Below the pieces are notes generated by a model. The model saw only the letters and a program-made list of their open reading frames with translations, had not been told where the DNA came from and did not search any database. The position numbers and the translations under genes are program-made. Of a stretch of 64,000 nt of DNA, positions 24,374 through 34,074 are shown one piece after another (within the stretch, counting starts at the first letter, position 1; every line of letters begins with the position of its first letter). This DNA comes from CAVQCJ01 sp963771835 (GTDB lineage Bacteria; Actinomycetota; Actinomycetes; Prado026): assembly GCA_963771835.1 (NCBI GenBank), contig CAVYVA010000004.1:558001-622000 (forward strand), written 5' to 3'.

Positions 24374-24416
24374 CAGCCGAACAGTCGAGCAGCGACGAGC
24401 GAGGGACCGGACCGAG

Positions 24417-25193
24417 ATGGCCAAGCGGATCGACGTATCCGACCTGAACGTGTACTACGGCAGCTTCCTGGCCGTCGAGGGGGTCACCTTCACGGTCGAG
24501 CCGCGGTCTGTCACGGCGTTCATCGGCCCGTCCGGCTGCGGCAAGTCCACCGTGCTGCGCACGCTGAACCGGCTGCACGAGGTGATCCCGGGGGCGCGGG
24601 TCGAAGGCAAGGTCGCGCTCGACGGCGAGGACGTGTACGGCGCGGGTGTCGACCCGGTGAACGTCCGCCGGACGATCGGCATGGTGTTCCAGAAGCCGAA
24701 CCCGTTCCCGACGATGTCGATCTACGACAACGTGGTCGCCGGGCTCAAGCTCTCCGGCCGGCGCAAGAAGTCGGACATGGACATCGTGGTCGAGCGGTCG
24801 CTGCGCGGCGCGAACCTGTGGGAGGAGGTCAAGGACCGGCTGTCCCGGCCGGGCTCGGGGCTGTCCGGCGGTCAGCAGCAGCGGCTGTGCATCGCCCGCG
24901 CGATCGCCGTCGAGCCGCAGGTGCTGCTCATGGACGAGCCCTGCTCGGCGCTGGACCCGATCTCGACGCTGGCGATCGAGGACCTCATGCAGGAGCTCAA
25001 GGAGCGGTACACGATCGTCATCGTCACCCACAACATGCAGCAGGCCGCCCGGGTCAGCGACACGACGGCGTTCTTCAACATCGCCGGCACCGGCCAGCCG
25101 GGGAAGCTGATCGAGATGGACGGTACCCAGAAGCTGTTCAGCAACCCGACCGAGAAGCGCACCGAGGACTACATCACCGGCCGGTTCGGCTGA
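24417..25193 (+). CDS. pstB: Phosphate ABC transporter ATPase PstB
   Basis: A 258-residue ABC ATPase with Walker A GPSGCGKST, Q-loop VFQKPNPFP (typical of PstB), signature LSGGQQQRLCIARA, Walker B VLLMDEPCSALDP and H-loop VTHNMQQAARVSD. It powers PstSCA. It lies 43 bases after pstA. No phoU is found downstream in this window. Confidence 0.96.
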   Translation: MAKRIDVSDLNVYYGSFLAVEGVTFTVEPRSVTAFIGPSGCGKSTVLRTLNRLHEVIPGARVEGKVALDGEDVYGAGVDPVNVRRTIGMVFQKPNPFPTMSIYDNVVAGLKLSGRRKKSDMDIVVERSLRGANLWEEVKDRLSRPGSGLSGGQQQRLCIARAIAVEPQVLLMDEPCSALDPISTLAIEDLMQELKERYTIVIVTHNMQQAARVSDTTAFFNIAGTGQPGKLIEMDGTQKLFSNPTEKRTEDYITGRFG

Positions 25194-25212
25194 CGACCCA
25201 CCGCACCGGGTG

Positions 25213-25359
25213 TCAGGCGGTCGCGCGCAGGCCGAGCGCTTCGTCGACCTCTTCGACGGTCAGCGGACCCTCGTGCGCCGACGCCGCGATCACCAGCGCG
25301 CCGTAGAGCTCGATCTCCTCGAGCTGCTGGGCGTCGTGCAGGCGCAGGTCGGGCGTCAC
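25213..25359 (-). CDS. 48-aa conserved-looking small protein
   Basis: The GTG at 25359 and TGA at 25213-25215 encode MTPDLRLHDAQQLEEIELYG and 28 more residues ending ALGLRATA. The peptide is acidic, helical and soluble, with no cysteines. I recall similar short proteins of this opening pattern in other actinobacterial genomes but no function. TAGCCT lies 6 bases before the start and could be the -10 of a leaderless mRNA. It is tail-to-tail with pstB. Confidence 0.55.
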   Translation of the reverse strand: MTPDLRLHDAQQLEEIELYGALVIAASAHEGPLTVEEVDEALGLRATA

Positions 25360-25519
25360 CGCTTCAGGCTATGTCGCCACCCAGCGCAGCCGGAATGACC
25401 CAAGCGGGGGGTCGTCGGCCTAGTCACGCGGTCGGTACCCGCAGACGGTTTCCTGGGTCGGCTGGGCAGGGTGGGGCGTCGCGTCGTACGGTGAGGGCTC
25501 GAGCAGCACCGGAGGGCGC

Positions 25520-25786
25520 ATGGACGAGCGAGGGGCACCCCCGCAGGAGGTCCGTCCCGACGCGCCTGTGGTCGTCCACGACCCGGCCGTGCTGGACGAC
25601 CCGGACCGGCGGACCGACCTGTTCGACCCGCGGATCCGCCACAAGGTGCACCTGCTGGACCGCGGCCCGTTCGCGGTCGCGGTGTGCTCGGGCTGCGGCT
25701 GGGAGAGCTTCGCCCGGCGGTCCCGGCCGCTGGCCCGTCGTGAGGGCCGCGACCACGAGCGGCTGTTCGGGGCCGACGGCGACTGA
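25520..25786 (+). CDS. Small CxxC protein of unknown function
   Basis: The ATG 25520 has GGAGG just upstream. The 88-residue product is acidic at its N-terminus and has one CSGCGW motif near residues 57-62 that could bind metal with a partner or act as a thiol pair. I recognise no family. The only support is the good ribosome site, coding-like codon use and the CxxC motif. Confidence 0.5.
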   Translation: MDERGAPPQEVRPDAPVVVHDPAVLDDPDRRTDLFDPRIRHKVHLLDRGPFAVAVCSGCGWESFARRSRPLARREGRDHERLFGADGD

Positions 25787-25811
25787 CCGGATCCGGCCGG
25801 GCCCGAACGGC

Positions 25812-26171
25812 TCAGCCGGCGGCCGGCGGGCAGACCACGTGATGCACCGACCAGGGCCGCGCCTGCAGCCGCTCGACCGGGATCGGCTGGCCGCACCGGT
25901 CGCAGACGCCGTACGTTCCTTCGTCGAGCTTGGCCTGCGCCCTGACGATCTCGGCGAGCAGCACCCCCAGCCCGTCGTGCGCGGCGACCTGGGTGATCCG
26001 CTCGACGGCGATGCTCGTGCCGTCGCCGACCCGCTTGCCGAACGAGATCCCGCCGGTGTCCTCCGCCGGGGCCTCGAACCCGGCGATCTCGGCCTCCACC
26101 TCCGCCCGCTTGGCGGCGAGCAGCGCGGCCGCGGCACCAGGCGGGTCGCTCGCGTCGCTCGGGCCGTTCAC
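25812..26171 (-). CDS. TraR/DksA-type zinc-finger protein
   Basis: From GTG 26171, overlapping the aldehyde dehydrogenase stop (GTGA), the product is 119 residues. An N-terminal helical region leads to the C-terminal finger GVCDRCGQPIPVERLQARPW. The first CxxC is intact. The second half reads HHVVCPP, so one of the usual four cysteines appears replaced by His. Family members act on RNA polymerase or are small regulators. Frames that appear to extend this gene to 28049 are out-of-frame reading of the dehydrogenase. Confidence 0.75.
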   Translation of the reverse strand: MNGPSDASDPPGAAAALLAAKRAEVEAEIAGFEAPAEDTGGISFGKRVGDGTSIAVERITQVAAHDGLGVLLAEIVRAQAKLDEGTYGVCDRCGQPIPVERLQARPWSVHHVVCPPAAG

Positions 26172-27664
26172 AGCCGGAACCCCGGGTCCCAGGCAGTCTC
26201 CGGCACGTCCATCTGGGCCTTCTGCAGGCGGCCGGACCAGTCCCAGTTGAGCGCCTGCCAGCGGGTGAACTGGTCGAGCACCCACACGCCGGACTGGCGC
26301 GAGCCGTTCCCGCTGCGGCCGTTGCCGCCGAACGGCAGGTGCGCCTCGGCGCCCGAGGTCGAGTTGTTGACGCTGACCATGCCCGCGCCGATGCCGGCGC
26401 GGAAGCGCCACACGGACTGCGGGTCGCGGGTGTAGATCGAGGACGAGAGCCCGTAGCCGTGACCGTTGGCCAGCTCCAGCGCCTCGTCGAGGGCTTCGAA
26501 CCGGCCGAGCCCGACCAGCGGGCCGAACGTCTCGGTGTCGTACAGGGCGTCGCCCGGCCGCACGCCCTCGACGACCGTCGGGTGCGCGTACACGCCCTGG
26601 TCCGGGTCTCCGACGAACCCCTTGCGCGGGTTGTCGGCGGTGATGCGCCCGGTGCCGGTCGAACCGTGCACCCGGTGGTGCGGCTGGACCATCCCGAGGT
26701 TGCCCAGGTGGCTGTCGAGGTACCGCTCGGAGATCATCGGGCCGTACAGCACCGGCTGGGTCGGGTCGCCGACGACGGCGTCCTCGACGGCTGCGGCGAA
26801 GCGGTCGAGGAAGACGTCGTACACCTCGCCCTGCACCCAGACCGTGCCCAGCGAGGTGCACCGCTGGCCGGAGGTCCCGAAGCCGGAGAACAGCGCGCCC
26901 TCGACGGCGAGGTCGAGGTCGGCGTCGGCCATCACCACCATCGGGTTCTTGCCGCCGAGCTCCAGGCACGGGGACTGCAGGTGCCGCCCGCACAGCCCGC
27001 CGATCGAGCGGCCGACCGCGGTGCTGCCGGTGAAGCCGACCTTGTCGACCAGGTGCAGCTCGAGCATCCGCTCGAGCGCGGTGTACGTGGTCGGGCCGTC
27101 GGCCACGACGGTGGACAGGACACCGGCAGGTACGCCGGCCGCGCCGAGCAGGGCGGCGAACGCGGACGCGATGGCCGGGGTGCTCTCGGCCGGCTTCCAG
27201 ACGACGGCGTTTCCGCACAGCAGGGCGGGCACCAGGTACCAGGACGGCACCGCGACCGGGAAGTTCGGCGCGGTGACGATGACGGCGACGCCCACCGGCA
27301 CGCGGAAGGTGAACAGCTGCTTGGCCGGCATCTCGCTGGGGATGGTCTGCCCGTACAGGCGGCGCCCCTCGCCGAGGAAGAAGTCGCAGGTGTCGACGAC
27401 CTCCTGCACCTCGCCGAGCGACTCGGCGTACGGCTTGCCGATCTCGCGGGTGACGAGCGCGGCCAGCGGCTCCTTGTTCGCCTCGACCAGCCGGCCCAGC
27501 TGGGCGACGACCCGCCCGCGCGCCGGCGCCGGCGTGGCCGCCCAGTCCGGCTGGGCCGCGCGGGCCGCTACCGCCGCGGCGACGAGGTCGTCGACGGTGG
27601 CGAGCTCGACGTCGGCGACGACGTCGGCGAGGTCGGCGGGGTTGCGCGAGACGTACCTGGTCAT
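26168..27664 (-). CDS. NAD(P)-dependent aldehyde dehydrogenase
   Basis: ATG 27664 gives a 498-residue enzyme of the aldehyde dehydrogenase superfamily. NAD-binding motifs include TAPNFPVAVPSWYLVPAL and GFTGSTAVGR. The general base Glu is in LELGGKNP and the catalytic Cys in SGQRCTSLG. It oxidises an aldehyde to an acid in the cytosol. Within the family it resembles succinate-semialdehyde or aminoadipate-semialdehyde types, but the substrate cannot be fixed. It is divergent from the ThDP enzyme (89 bp between starts) and coupled to the zinc-finger gene. Confidence 0.9.
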   Translation of the reverse strand: MTRYVSRNPADLADVVADVELATVDDLVAAAVAARAAQPDWAATPAPARGRVVAQLGRLVEANKEPLAALVTREIGKPYAESLGEVQEVVDTCDFFLGEGRRLYGQTIPSEMPAKQLFTFRVPVGVAVIVTAPNFPVAVPSWYLVPALLCGNAVVWKPAESTPAIASAFAALLGAAGVPAGVLSTVVADGPTTYTALERMLELHLVDKVGFTGSTAVGRSIGGLCGRHLQSPCLELGGKNPMVVMADADLDLAVEGALFSGFGTSGQRCTSLGTVWVQGEVYDVFLDRFAAAVEDAVVGDPTQPVLYGPMISERYLDSHLGNLGMVQPHHRVHGSTGTGRITADNPRKGFVGDPDQGVYAHPTVVEGVRPGDALYDTETFGPLVGLGRFEALDEALELANGHGYGLSSSIYTRDPQSVWRFRAGIGAGMVSVNNSTSGAEAHLPFGGNGRSGNGSRQSGVWVLDQFTRWQALNWDWSGRLQKAQMDVPETAWDPGFRL

Positions 27665-27752
27665 GGGCCGACAGCCTGCCACCTCTCGAACCCCCCGAGC
27701 CTCCGGTGGGGCAAGGCAGTGCTCCACGCGTACCGCACCGTAGGTTTCGGGC

Positions 27753-29394
27753 ATGGGGTCGGAGCGGACGGTGGCGGGCGCGGTCCTCGACGTGCTCGCG
27801 GCCGCCGGGGTGCAGACGGCCTTCGGGCTGCCGGGAGTGCACAACCTCGCGTTCTGGGAGGCGCTGGCGCCAGGGCGGCCCCGGGTGGTCGGGGTGCGGC
27901 ACGAGCAGACGACCGTGTACGCCGCGGACGGGCTGGCCCGGGCGGGCGGCGGCCTCGGGCGTCGCGCTGACCACCACCGGTCCGGGCGCGGCGAACGCGG
28001 TCGCCGCCTTCGGCGAGGCGGCGGCGAGCGGCTCGCCGGTCGTCCTCATCTCCTCCGAGGTGTCGACGGCGCTGCGACGCCCGGGCGGGCAGCGCGGGAT
28101 CCTGCACGAGATGTCCGACCAGGGCGCGCTGTTCGAGCCACTGGCGAAGGCGGTCTACCGCCCGGCGTCACCGCTGGCCGCGGTCGAGGCGGTCGCACGG
28201 GCGGCCGCGTTCGCGCTCACGTCACCGCGCGGGCCCGTGTACGTGGGGATCCCGGTGGACATCCTCGGCGCGCCGCTGCCGGACGAGGGGCGGGCGCTGC
28301 CGTCGGCCCGGCCGGCCGACCTGCCGCAGCCGTCCGGCGCCGACGTCGAGGCCGTGCTCGCCGAGCTGGCCGCCGCGGACCGGCCGGTGCTGTGGGTCGG
28401 CGGCGGCGCGGTGCAGTCGGACGCGGCCGACGCCGTGACCGAGCTGGCCTGGCGGCTGGGAGCGCCGGTGCTGACGACGTACGCCGGGCGCGGGGTGCTG
28501 CCGCCCGGGCACGTGCTGCTGGTCGACGCGCCGGTGCACGAGCCGGAGGCGGCCGATGTCCTGGCGTCGGCGGACCTGCTGGTCGCCCTGGGCACCGGGT
28601 TCGACGGGATGACCACCAAGAACTGGACCCTGCCGCTGCCGCCGCGGCTGCTCGCGGTGAACAGCGACCCGGCGCACCTGACCTCCGGCTACGTCGCGGA
28701 CGTCGGCGTCGTCGCGGACGTCCGGGCGCTGTGCGACGCGATCGCGGTCCGGCTGCGGGCCCGCGAGCCGTGGGCCGACTCGGTGTTCCGGGTCGGGCCC
28801 GCGGTGCGCGCGCGGCTGGCCGCGGACCCGGCGACCTCGGCCGGGATCGGCCTGGCCGGTGCGGTCGGGGATGCCTGGGGGGCGCGCGGGCCGGTGCTGT
28901 GCGACATGGCGGTCGCGGGCTACTGGGTCGGCGGCTACGCCTCGATGGGGGCGCCGCGGCGGCTGCAGTACCCGGTCGGGTGGGGCACGCTCGGCTACGC
29001 GCTGCCCGCGTCGGTGGGGGCGGCGCACGCCGGCGCCGGGCCGGTGCTCGTCGTCTGCGGCGACGGGGGTGCGGCGATGGCGGTCGGCGAGCTCGCGACG
29101 CTCGCGCAGGAGCGGCTCCCGGTGACTGTGCTGGTCGTCGACGACGGCGGCTACGGGATGCTGCGCTACGACCAGCGGGTCGCCGGTCACGCCGAGCGCG
29201 GCGTCGACCTGCTCGGGCCGGACTGGGTCGCGCTGGCGACGGCGTACCGGCTCGGCGCCGAGGTCGCCGCGGACACCGGACCCGGGCTGCGCGCGGCGCT
29301 GGACCGCGCCGCCGCCTCCGGCGCACCGCGGCTCGTCCTGGTCCAGGCCGCCCTGCACCCACCGCGTACCACGTCCCCCCGCTGGTCCGAGTAG
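27753..29394 (+). CDS. Thiamine-diphosphate-dependent enzyme, acetolactate synthase-like (frameshifted near 27950)
   Basis: The protein has the three-domain layout of ThDP decarboxylases and synthases. The N-terminal part, with catalytic Glu in GVRHEQTTVYAADG, is in one frame. From TTTGPGAANAVAAFGEA onwards it continues in the next frame to the stop. One extra base in the GGCGGGCGGCGGCC tract around 27943-27956 explains this. The corrected length is 546 residues. The ThDP/Mg motif is GDGGAAMAVGELATLAQ followed by VVDDGGYGM, where Asp replaces the usual Asn. The substrate is not clear (acetolactate synthase, benzoylformate or guanidino-oxo acid decarboxylase types are all possible). Confidence 0.8.
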
Positions 29395-29454
29395 CCCCGG
29401 CGCCGGCCGAGACGGGCGGCGGGGACGACCGGCCGGAGCGGGTAGCCTCGGCCG

Positions 29455-30408
29455 GTGGTCGAGGGGCTGGTGCCGGTCGCCGTCCACGTGCAGCCCGACC
29501 GCCAGGCCCGTACCGGCTACGTCATGGTCGTCACCGCGGCGCTGCTGTGGGCCGTCAACGGCACCGTCTCCAAGGTGATGCTGGTCGGGGGGATGCCCGC
29601 CTCCGACCTCGCCGAGCTGCGCGCGACCGGCGCGTTCGTGTGCCTGCTCGCGATCGTCCTGGTCACCGCACCACGGACCCTGCGGATGACCCGCCGCGAG
29701 CTGCCTGCCGTCGCGGTGTACGGCCTCGTCGGGTTCGTCTTCGTCCAGCTGCTGTACTTCGTCGCGATCAAGCGGCTCGAGGTCGGGATCGCCCTGCTCA
29801 TCGAGTTCACCGCACCGGTGTTCGTCGCGCTGTGGGCGCGGTTCGTGCTGAAGGAGCCGGTCCGCGGCCGGGTCTGGGCGGCGCTCGCCCTGTCGGTCGG
29901 CGGCCTCTCGCTGGTCGCGCAGGTGTGGCAGGGCGGCACGCTCGACGGCATCGGCGTGCTGGCCGCGTTCGGCGCAGCCGTGTCGCTCGCGGTGTACTTC
30001 CTGCTCGGCGAGCACAACGTTGGCCGCCGCGACCCGGTCTCCCTGACCTGTCTGGCGTTCGGGTTCACGGCGCTGTTCTGGGCGGTGGTGCGGCCGTGGT
30101 GGCGGTTCCCGTACGGGCTGCTCGGTCGCGACGTCTCGCTGCTGGGCAACCTCGCCGACCGGCAGCTGCCGATGTGGGTGCTGGCCGCGTGGCTGATCGT
30201 GCTGGGCACTGTCGTGCCGTTCACGCTGAGCGTCGGGGCGCTGCGGCACCTGCGCGCCGCCCAGGTCGGTCTGGTCGGGATGGTCGAGCCGGTCGCGGCG
30301 TCCGTGGTGGCGTTCTGGTGGCTGGGCGAACAGCTCGGGATCGTCCAGATCGTGGGTGGCGCGGTGGCCCTCGTCGGCGTCGTCCTGGCGGAGACGGCCC
30401 GCCGCTGA
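29455..30408 (+). CDS. EamA/DMT-family transporter
   Basis: A 317-residue protein with about ten membrane helices arranged as two EamA repeats (first from MVVTAALLWAVNGTVSKVM, second from GIGVLAAFGAAVSLAVYF). DMT exporters move metabolites or amino acids out of the cell, and the substrate is unknown. The GTG start at 29455 lies 61 bases after the ThDP enzyme, so they may be co-transcribed. Confidence 0.88.
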   Translation: MVEGLVPVAVHVQPDRQARTGYVMVVTAALLWAVNGTVSKVMLVGGMPASDLAELRATGAFVCLLAIVLVTAPRTLRMTRRELPAVAVYGLVGFVFVQLLYFVAIKRLEVGIALLIEFTAPVFVALWARFVLKEPVRGRVWAALALSVGGLSLVAQVWQGGTLDGIGVLAAFGAAVSLAVYFLLGEHNVGRRDPVSLTCLAFGFTALFWAVVRPWWRFPYGLLGRDVSLLGNLADRQLPMWVLAAWLIVLGTVVPFTLSVGALRHLRAAQVGLVGMVEPVAASVVAFWWLGEQLGIVQIVGGAVALVGVVLAETARR

Positions 30409-30439
30409 CAGCGCCGGGACCAGCCGACAGGATGGACCG

Positions 30440-33124
30440 GTGAACCCCGAGCAGCAGCGCATGGCCACCGTCGGGCGGCCCGAGGACGGGCTGGAGAACG
30501 CCGGGCCCTGGTACACCTGGGGCCCCTACCTGAGCGAGCGCGCCTGGGGCACGGTGCGCGAGGACTACAGCGCCGACGGCGACGCATGGCGGTCCTTCCC
30601 GCACGAGCACGCCCGCTCGCGCGCGTTCCGGTGGAGCGAGGACGGCCTGGCCGGGCTGAGCACCCTGCACCAGGACCTGTGCCTGGCCCTCGCGCTGTGG
30701 AACGGACGCGACCCCATCCTCAAGGAGCGGCTGTTCGGGCTTACCGGCCACGAAGGCAACCACGGTGAAGACGCGAAGGAGTACTGGTGGCACCTGGACG
30801 CCACCCCGAGCCACTCCTGGCTGCGGTGGCGCTACCACTACCCGCAGGCGGCCTTCCCGTACGAAGACCTCGTCGCCGAGAACGGCCGGCGCGGCCGCGA
30901 CCAGCCGGAGTACGAGCTCTACGACACCGGCGTCTTCGACGACGACCGGTACTGGGCGGTCGAGGTCACGTACGCCAAGAGCGGCCCCACCGACCTGCTC
31001 GTGCAGGTGGACGTCAGCAACGAGGGTCCCGACGACGACACCCTGCACGTGCTCCCGACGTTGTGGTTCCGCGACATCTGGACGTGGGACGCGAAGTACA
31101 CCGAGCCGGTGCTGCGCTGGGAGAACGGCGACCTGCTCGCCGAGCACCAGCGGGCCGGCACGTACCGGCTCGCGGCCGCCACCGGGCCGAACGGCCGCGC
31201 TCCGGTCCCGCTGTTCTGCGACAACGCGACCAACACCGAGCGCCTGTACGGGCAGCCGAACGCCAGTCCGTACCCCAAGGACGGCATCAACGACCACGTG
31301 GTGTCCGGCGCCGCGACGGTCCGCCCGGACCGTACCGGCACCAAGGCGGCTTGGTGGTACCAGGTGCACGTGCCGGCCGGGCAGAGCGTCCGGCTGCGGC
31401 TGCGGCTGTACTCCCCGACCGCCGGCGACGAGCCGGACCCGCGGTGGGCCGGTGCCTCGTTCGACGCGACGATGGCGCAGCGCCGGGCCGAGGCGGACCA
31501 GTTCTACGCCGAGCTCGTACCCGCCGGGACGGATCCCGAGCGCGCGGCCGTGATGCGGGCGGCGTTCGCCGGGATGGTGTGGGGCAAGCAGTTCTACCGA
31601 TACGACGTGCCGCTGTGGCTGGACGGAGACCCGTCCGAGCCGGCCCCGCCGCCGGGTCACGCGACGGTGCGCAACGCGCGGTGGCGGCACTTCGACTCCT
31701 ACGACGTCCTGTCGATGCCGGACCCGTGGGAGTACCCGTGGTTCGCGGCCTGGGACCTCGCCTTCCACTGCGTGACGCTCGCGCACATCGACCCCGCGTT
31801 CGCCAAGTACCAGCTCGTGCTGCTGTGCCGCGAGTGGTTCATGCACCCCGGCGGTGCACTGCCGGCGTACGAGTGGTCGTTCGACGACGTGAACCCGCCG
31901 GTGCACGCGTGGGCCGCGCTGAAGGTGTTCCAGATCGACGCGGCGACGACCGGTCGCCCCGACTACTTCTTCCTGGAGCGGGTCTTCACCAAGCTGCTGA
32001 TGAACTTCACCTGGTGGGTGAACCTCGAGGACCCGGACGGGAACAACGTGTTCGAGGGCGGCTTCCTCGGCCTGGACAACATCGGCCCGGTGGACCGCTC
32101 GCACCTGCCGCCTGGCTGTCGGCTGGCGCAGAGCGACGGCACGGCGTGGATGGCGTTCTACGCGCTGACGATGCTGACCGCGGCCATGATCCTGGCCGAG
32201 CACGACGAGGTGTACGAGGACGTCGCGGTCAAGTTCCTCGAGCACTTCGCGACGATCACCGACGGCATCGCCGCCGGCGGGTTGTGGGACCCGGCGGACG
32301 GGTTCTTCTACGACCATCTGCTCACGCCGGACGGGGGGCAGGTACCGCTGCGGGTGAAGTCGCTCGTGGGGGTGATCCCGGTGCTGGCCGCGGCGTCGAT
32401 CTCGGAGACGATGGCGGCGCCGACGGCGCGGCTGCGCAAGCGGTTCGCCGACTTCCTCGGTCGCCGTGGCGTCGACGTGACAGACCTGGACCGCTGCGGC
32501 TTCGTCACCAAGGCCGCGAACAGCGACCGCATCATGCTGACCGTCGTCGACCCCGAGCGGCTGCGGCGGGTGCTCGTCGAGGTGCTCGACGAGCAGGGCA
32601 TGCTCTCCCCGCACGGCATCCGGTCGGTGTCGCGCCGCCACCTCGCCGAGCCGTTCTCGGTGCAGGTGGACGGGCAGACGTTCGAGGTCGGCTACGAGCC
32701 GGCCGAGGCGACGAGCTTCCTGTACGGCGGCAACTCCAACTGGCGGGGGCCGGTCTGGATGCCGATCAACTACCTGGTCGTCGAGGCGTTGCAGCGGTAC
32801 GACCACTACCTGGGCCCGTCGTTCACGGTGGAGTGCCCGACCGGGTCCGGCCGCCAGCTCACGCTCGGCGCGGTCGCGCAGGAGCTGCGCGAGCGGCTGA
32901 TCGGGCTGTTCCTGGCGGAGGACGGCGGCCGCCGTCCGATCGACGGTGCGGCCGGGCCGTTCGGCGTCGACCCGCGCTGGTCGGCGCCGCTGTTCAACGA
33001 GTACTTCGACGGCGACACCGGCCGCGGCCTCGGCGCCTCGCACCAGACCGGCTGGACCGGGCTGGTCGCCGACCTGATCCGCGGCCTCCCGCACCCGCCG
33101 CCGGCGCCCTCCCCGGCCGACTGA
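30440..33124 (+). CDS. GH63/MGH-type glucosidase-like hydrolase
   Basis: GTG 30440 gives 894 residues. The C-terminal (alpha/alpha)6 barrel has the signature YEWSFDDVNPPVHAWA, as in mannosylglycerate hydrolase and GH63 enzymes, and GNSNWRGPVWMPINYL, with the probable catalytic acids in these two segments. No signal peptide is seen, so it acts in the cytosol. A role in hydrolysing a compatible solute or a small glucoside is a family-based guess. The stop codon is part of the long palindrome at 33121-33178. Confidence 0.85.
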   Translation: MNPEQQRMATVGRPEDGLENAGPWYTWGPYLSERAWGTVREDYSADGDAWRSFPHEHARSRAFRWSEDGLAGLSTLHQDLCLALALWNGRDPILKERLFGLTGHEGNHGEDAKEYWWHLDATPSHSWLRWRYHYPQAAFPYEDLVAENGRRGRDQPEYELYDTGVFDDDRYWAVEVTYAKSGPTDLLVQVDVSNEGPDDDTLHVLPTLWFRDIWTWDAKYTEPVLRWENGDLLAEHQRAGTYRLAAATGPNGRAPVPLFCDNATNTERLYGQPNASPYPKDGINDHVVSGAATVRPDRTGTKAAWWYQVHVPAGQSVRLRLRLYSPTAGDEPDPRWAGASFDATMAQRRAEADQFYAELVPAGTDPERAAVMRAAFAGMVWGKQFYRYDVPLWLDGDPSEPAPPPGHATVRNARWRHFDSYDVLSMPDPWEYPWFAAWDLAFHCVTLAHIDPAFAKYQLVLLCREWFMHPGGALPAYEWSFDDVNPPVHAWAALKVFQIDAATTGRPDYFFLERVFTKLLMNFTWWVNLEDPDGNNVFEGGFLGLDNIGPVDRSHLPPGCRLAQSDGTAWMAFYALTMLTAAMILAEHDEVYEDVAVKFLEHFATITDGIAAGGLWDPADGFFYDHLLTPDGGQVPLRVKSLVGVIPVLAAASISETMAAPTARLRKRFADFLGRRGVDVTDLDRCGFVTKAANSDRIMLTVVDPERLRRVLVEVLDEQGMLSPHGIRSVSRRHLAEPFSVQVDGQTFEVGYEPAEATSFLYGGNSNWRGPVWMPINYLVVEALQRYDHYLGPSFTVECPTGSGRQLTLGAVAQELRERLIGLFLAEDGGRRPIDGAAGPFGVDPRWSAPLFNEYFDGDTGRGLGASHQTGWTGLVADLIRGLPHPPPAPSPAD

Positions 33125-33178
33125 TGTGCGTGTCTTGGGCCTTCAGGTCTGCCTGAAGGCCCAAGACACGCACATCAG
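33121..33178. repeat. Long perfect palindrome, family B
   Basis: Twenty-seven-base arms, beginning CTGATGTGCGTGTCTTGGG, pair perfectly around a 4-base loop (TCTG). The TGA stop of the glucosidase (33122-33124) is the first part of the left arm. It is unrelated in sequence to family A but has the same build and position. A terminator between tandem genes is likely. Confidence 0.8.
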
Positions 33179-33210
33179 TCGGGAGTCCGGGACGGTGCCA
33201 GGATGCGCGG

Positions 33211-34074
33211 GTGGACAACGACATCCCGCCGGCAGGCCCGGTCGAACCCGCTCCCAACCGGCTCACCGGCGCCCGCGCGCTGCTCCAGGGCAGCGTCGTC
33301 GGCGAGTACCTGTCCGAGGTCGCACGCACCCGCCTGCTCGACCTCGCGTACACGCTGTCGGCGCAGGCGTTCGTCGCCATGATCCCCCTGGTGCTCGTCG
33401 TCACCGGGGTGTTCACCCGCGGCGGCGACGACGCCCTCATCGCCCGGGAGCTGACCGACCGGTTCGGGCTGGCCGGCGCCGCCCGCGCGGCGGTGCGCAC
33501 GCTCTTCCAGACCCCCGGCGCCGGGTCGGGCATCTACTGGACCGGTCTGCTGATCACGCTCTACTCGGCGTTCGTCCTGTCCCGGCGCGTCGGGCGGGCG
33601 TACGCCATGATCTGGGACGTCCGCGCCCTGCCGGTGTCGCAGCAGTGGTGGCGCGGCCTCACGTGGATCGCCATCCAGGTGACCATGCTGATGCTCGTCT
33701 CCGGTCTGCGCTCGTTCGGCCGCGCGCACGGGACGGCGCTGGAGATCGTGGCCCTGGTACTGCTCCTGATCGTCTGGGCCGGCAGCGAGTTCGCGGCGCA
33801 GCGGCTGCTGACCGCAGGTCAGGTCGCGCGGGAACGGCTGCTGGTCGCGGCTGGGCTGGTGTCGCTGGGCCGCCTCGGCGTCGGCGCCTGGTCCGCGGTC
33901 TACCTGCCGGCCACGCTGTCACGCCAGTCGGAGCAGTACGGGCCGATCGGTGTCGTGTTCGGGCTGTTCACCTGGATCTTCGCCAGCCTGCTCGTGCTGC
34001 TGGTCATGACGCTGCTGGGGGCGGTGCTGACGCGTCGTCCGGTGGCGACGTGGCTGCACCCGGCGGCGGCCTGA
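33211..34074 (+). CDS. YihY/BrkB-family membrane protein
   Basis: A 287-residue protein with about six membrane helices, including AYTLSAQAFVAMIPLVLVVTG near the N-terminus and FGLFTWIFASLLVLLVMTLL near the C-terminus, a pattern typical of YihY/BrkB proteins. Their function is not settled. The GTG start is 33 bases after the palindrome. Its 3' end overlaps the convergent PAP2 gene by 71 bases. Confidence 0.82.
   Translation: MDNDIPPAGPVEPAPNRLTGARALLQGSVVGEYLSEVARTRLLDLAYTLSAQAFVAMIPLVLVVTGVFTRGGDDALIARELTDRFGLAGAARAAVRTLFQTPGAGSGIYWTGLLITLYSAFVLSRRVGRAYAMIWDVRALPVSQQWWRGLTWIAIQVTMLMLVSGLRSFGRAHGTALEIVALVLLLIVWAGSEFAAQRLLTAGQVARERLLVAAGLVSLGRLGVGAWSAVYLPATLSRQSEQYGPIGVVFGLFTWIFASLLVLLVMTLLGAVLTRRPVATWLHPAAA

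Noticed and set aside
30221..33094. 957-aa minus-strand ORF
   Set aside because: It lies antisense to the intact glucosidase gene, has no recognisable domain and is rich in Arg, Val and Gln as shadow frames are.
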